Shown: one piece after another, positions 62,031 through 64,000 of the stretch
Numbering within the stretch: position 1 is the stretch's first letter
Layout: each line of letters opens with the position of its first letter
Source of the DNA: Chryseobacterium sp. Bi04
GTDB taxonomy: Bacteria; Bacteroidota; Bacteroidia; Flavobacteriales; Weeksellaceae
DNA length: 64,000 nucleotides
Assembly: GCF_918698085.1 (NCBI RefSeq)
Contig: NZ_CAKKLP010000004.1
Coordinates: 298,566-362,565, forward strand
Direction: 5' to 3'
Program-made: the position numbers and the translations under genes
Notes under the pieces: model-generated
What the model saw: the letters and a program-made list of their open reading frames with translations, nothing else
Databases searched by the model: none
Told to the model about the DNA's origin: nothing

Positions 62031-62507
62031 ATGAACTATCATAAATTATATAATAAGATAAGGGAATATGCTTTAAAATGTGTGTTTTACAACGAACATT
62101 TGATTATAAATTATCAATTACAAAATATTCCTGAATTGAGTGATTATAATCATTTTGTATTACCTATAGCAGCTGTAAAAAAAAAGCTTATAATTTATAA
62201 AGACTTTTTTTCAATAAATCAGACTAATGTTGAGTACCATGTACATGGTACTGGTATAACTTTTACTTTTGATGAAATAAGGTATTCTTTTCAATATTTT
62301 CCCCAAATAGAAAATGAAAATATTCCTATTTTCTCTATTTCTTCAATTTATGATTATATAAAAATTGTATATGGATATATTGAACAAGATAAATTTACAG
62401 AAATAATGAATCAACTTGTAGATGAGAAATTAATAACTAAAATTGACGAATATGGTTTCTCATTTTATATTCCAGAATTAAAATTATCTAAAAATATTAC
62501 TCAATAA
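62031..62507 (+). CDS. Probable immunity protein to the ParB-like toxin
   Basis: A 158-residue soluble protein without signal peptide, rich in Tyr/Ile/Asn, acidic in its C-terminal half (FTEIMNQLVDEKLITKIDEY, core MNQLVDEKLITKIDE). No known immunity family is recognised. Position directly after the RHS toxin (23 bp), same strand, and much lower GC than the RHS core, as usual for toxin-tip modules, suggest that it neutralises the ParB-like toxin. Inference from context only. Confidence 0.65.
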   Translation: MNYHKLYNKIREYALKCVFYNEHLIINYQLQNIPELSDYNHFVLPIAAVKKKLIIYKDFFSINQTNVEYHVHGTGITFTFDEIRYSFQYFPQIENENIPIFSISSIYDYIKIVYGYIEQDKFTEIMNQLVDEKLITKIDEYGFSFYIPELKLSKNITQ

Positions 62508-62565
62508 TTTTTTAATAAATATTCCTTTACTGTTTTTAGTAAGGGAATATTTTGTTTTAAATTAA

Positions 62566-62667
62566 AAAGTAAAAGTTTATAACTTTGAAGTAGAAGGTAA
62601 TCATAATTATTATGTTTCTGAGAAAGAGGTCTTAGTGTATAATAACAGCGGAACTCAGCAAAAATAG
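62566..62667 (+). pseudogene. Remnant of a Hint domain 3' end
   Basis: Frame KVKVYNFEVEGNHNYYVSEK continues to VLVYNNSGTQQK and a stop at 62665. It matches the end of the intact Hint domain at about 61614-61695, with VHNN replaced by VYNN. No upstream Hint sequence and no start are present, so it is a displaced fragment of an old toxin cassette. Confidence 0.85.
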
Positions 62668-62691
62668 TATAGAATTAGTGAAATTTTTAAA

Positions 62692-63090
62692 ATGATAAAA
62701 AATATAAATATTGTTAGAGCTAAATTTAAAAGAATTAAGAAAGATTTTTTTAAAACAGATTTGTATGAAAACTTAGATGAAAATTTACAATATCAGATAA
62801 ATAATAATATTTTATTTTTAGAAAATGAAATACCTATTCTTGGTTATTTTGTTTCTGCAAATAACTACTGGTTATTAACAGATATCAGACTGATAACAAA
62901 TAACTTTATTATTCCTCTCGATGATATCGAAATAATTAATATTCCTGAAGTTTTCGACGAAGGAAAGCAGAATTCAGAATGTGAAAGTTTAGAAATTGTT
63001 AAAAAAGATTCTGGGATTTATATGTTAAAACTAGAAAAGTTAACATGGTATGTAATTTTTAATGTTCTTAATTTTATTATAAGACATTAA
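62692..63090 (+). CDS. Orphan immunity-like protein
   Basis: A 132-residue protein (MIKNINIVRAKFKRIKK start), soluble, rich in Asn/Ile/Glu with the segment DIEIINIPEVFDEGKQNSE (core EIINIPEVFDEGKQ). It has no domain I recognise. It lies 25 bp after the Hint remnant, in the place where an immunity gene for that lost toxin tip would be. Very low GC. It may still protect against a sibling toxin. Confidence 0.6.
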   Translation: MIKNINIVRAKFKRIKKDFFKTDLYENLDENLQYQINNNILFLENEIPILGYFVSANNYWLLTDIRLITNNFIIPLDDIEIINIPEVFDEGKQNSECESLEIVKKDSGIYMLKLEKLTWYVIFNVLNFIIRH

Positions 63091-63118
63091 ATTTAAAAGT
63101 GGCAATGCTACCCTACGC

Positions 63119-63152
63119 TGCCGCACGAATCCTTTCGTGTGGCATTTTTTAT
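63119..63152 (+). terminator. Terminator after the orphan immunity gene
   Basis: TGCCGCACGAA and TTCGTGTGGCA pair (one G-U) with loop TCCT-like, followed by six T. Confidence 0.85.
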
Positions 63153-63164
63153 TAACAATTAGTT

Positions 63165-63212
63165 ATATTTACCAATACATAGACCTAGCTGCGCAAAGTT
63201 TATAACTTTGAG
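63165..63212 (+). pseudogene. Chimeric scrap of RHS core joined to Hint end
   Basis: ATATTTACCAATACATAGAC (63165-63184) matches the RHS core start at about 60436, then after a few bases AAAGTTTATAACTTTGAG (63195-63212) matches the Hint end at about 61618. Two distant segments are fused within 50 bases, a relic of cassette recombination. Confidence 0.75.
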
Positions 63213-63222
63213 CTAATATACC

Positions 63223-63250
63223 AAAACCTCACTTTTGTGAGGTTTTTACA
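63223..63250 (+). terminator. Terminator inside the cassette graveyard
   Basis: AAAACCTCAC and GTGAGGTTTT form a perfect 10-bp stem with a TTTT loop. Confidence 0.85.
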
Positions 63251-63330
63251 TTTTAAAATGATTGATTTGCATTCTAAAGAGAACTTTAATCCAGAAATGT
63301 TTTTGAGTTTATTATTTGGGATTATAAGAT

Positions 63331-64000
63331 ATTTACCAATACATAGACCAGCTGGGAAATGTAAGGGTTTCTTACGGAAGAAACAGCACAGGAGCTCTTG
63401 AGATTACAGATTCCAATGATTACTACCCATTTGGGATGAATCATTTAAAAACCGGGAATTCCTATTTTGCACAGGGCAGCTATAAAAGCAATAAGTACAA
63501 CGGTAAGGAACTGCAGGAAACCGGAATGTACAGCTACGGCTGGAGAGAATATATGCCGGATATTGCCAGATGGAATGGCATAGACCAGTTAGCAGAAAGT
63601 TATTATTCTCATTCTCCTTATGCTTATGTGATGAATAACCCGATCAATTTGTTTGATCCCAACGGAATGGATCACAAGCATTTATAGATGAACTATTGGA
63701 CGCTCCTCCCGGAACTACGTGGACAAACACAGGAAATGGCTTTACCAATAATTGGGGGGACAAATGGATTATGACGGAAACCCAACCAATTACAATGGAT
63801 ATAGCAATATGGCTAATGGAGTTGGTAAGAAGAATCCGAATGATGGACCTAGCTTTGAAATTCCTGAAGTTCTTCTTGTAGGAAAAAAATCTACTTGGGC
63901 TGATCAGTTTAGAAGTCATATGGAGAAGTATGCTGTGAATGTATCAAGTAATTGGTATAGCCTTACAGGAAAAGGTAATTGGTTTTTTGGTACTGCAGGG
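63331..64000 (+). pseudogene. Silent second RHS core with a different C-terminal tip
   Basis: 63331-63871 is a near copy of 60436-60978 (RHS core and start of linker). Relative to it, one base is missing after GGAATGG (63670) and another in the GGGGGG run (63759), each breaking the frame; there is no start codon for the full frame. From 63872 the sequence departs and reads VGKKSTWADQFRSHMEK with a further low-complexity tip, cut by the window end. It is a reservoir tip for the upstream RHS gene, and its toxin class cannot be seen. Confidence 0.8.

Noticed and set aside
63436..63687. Short RHS-core ORF as a gene of its own
   Set aside because: It is a fragment of the silent cassette without start of its own; ends at a frameshift stop.

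Overview
The window looks like a chromosomal segment of a Flavobacteriia bacterium close to Chryseobacterium. The reasons are an AT-rich sequence with few Shine-Dalgarno sites, TAnnTTTG-type -7 promoter elements, a SusC/SusD pair, type IX secretion (T9SS) tails, DUF6443-type RHS proteins and a Bacteroidetes-type conjugative element. Genus is inferred from protein style, not from a search.

Bases 1-6361 are the right end of an integrative conjugative element (ICE): the 3' part of the transfer operon (traM, traN, traO, traQ-like), a RadC/JAB gene, a non-coding stretch with an 18-bp inverted repeat, a small gene, and a large serine recombinase. The recombinase gene ends inside a tRNA-Arg(ACG) gene on the other strand, which marks the likely attachment site.

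Bases 6400-20750 are housekeeping and envelope genes: a metal/cobalamin-type binding lipoprotein, mtgA, a polytopic Gcr-type membrane protein, a minus-strand operon (UbiA-like protein, recF, hypothetical, DUF721), and a giant alpha-2-macroglobulin followed by ecotin, which together look like a periplasmic anti-protease cassette. A membrane-anchored AraC regulator closes the block.

Bases 21480-40080 hold a secreted protein, a TolC/HlyD/ABC-2 permease export operon, a run of small genes (DUF1569, VOC, DUF1398, DUF2490, SRPBCC, GNAT), a bestrophin-type channel, a Na+/H+ antiporter, two tandem glutaminyl cyclase lipoproteins, a deoxynucleoside kinase, an ArsC-like protein, DUF493 and DUF4197.

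Bases 40430-49632 are a polysaccharide utilisation locus: SusC, SusD, a GH144-type (PF10091) lipoprotein, an esterase and a GH3 beta-glucosidase. The enzyme set fits a beta-1,2-glucan or related beta-glucan. susC and the GH3 gene share a 34-bp promoter-like block.

Bases 49680-52960 hold a recent tandem duplication of a small secreted protein, an iron-type alcohol dehydrogenase and an AraC regulator.

Bases 53250-64000 are an accessory RHS polymorphic-toxin island: a T9SS cargo gene broken at a degenerate heptanucleotide repeat, a 960-residue YD-type companion, a 1403-residue RHS protein with a Hint domain and a ParB-like C-terminal toxin, a probable immunity gene, and then a graveyard of displaced tips: a Hint remnant, an orphan immunity-like gene, a chimeric RHS/Hint scrap and a second copy of the RHS core joined to a different C-terminus that runs off the window. 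The RHS island with its silent tips, and the heptamer repeat that breaks the cargo gene, are the most interesting parts.
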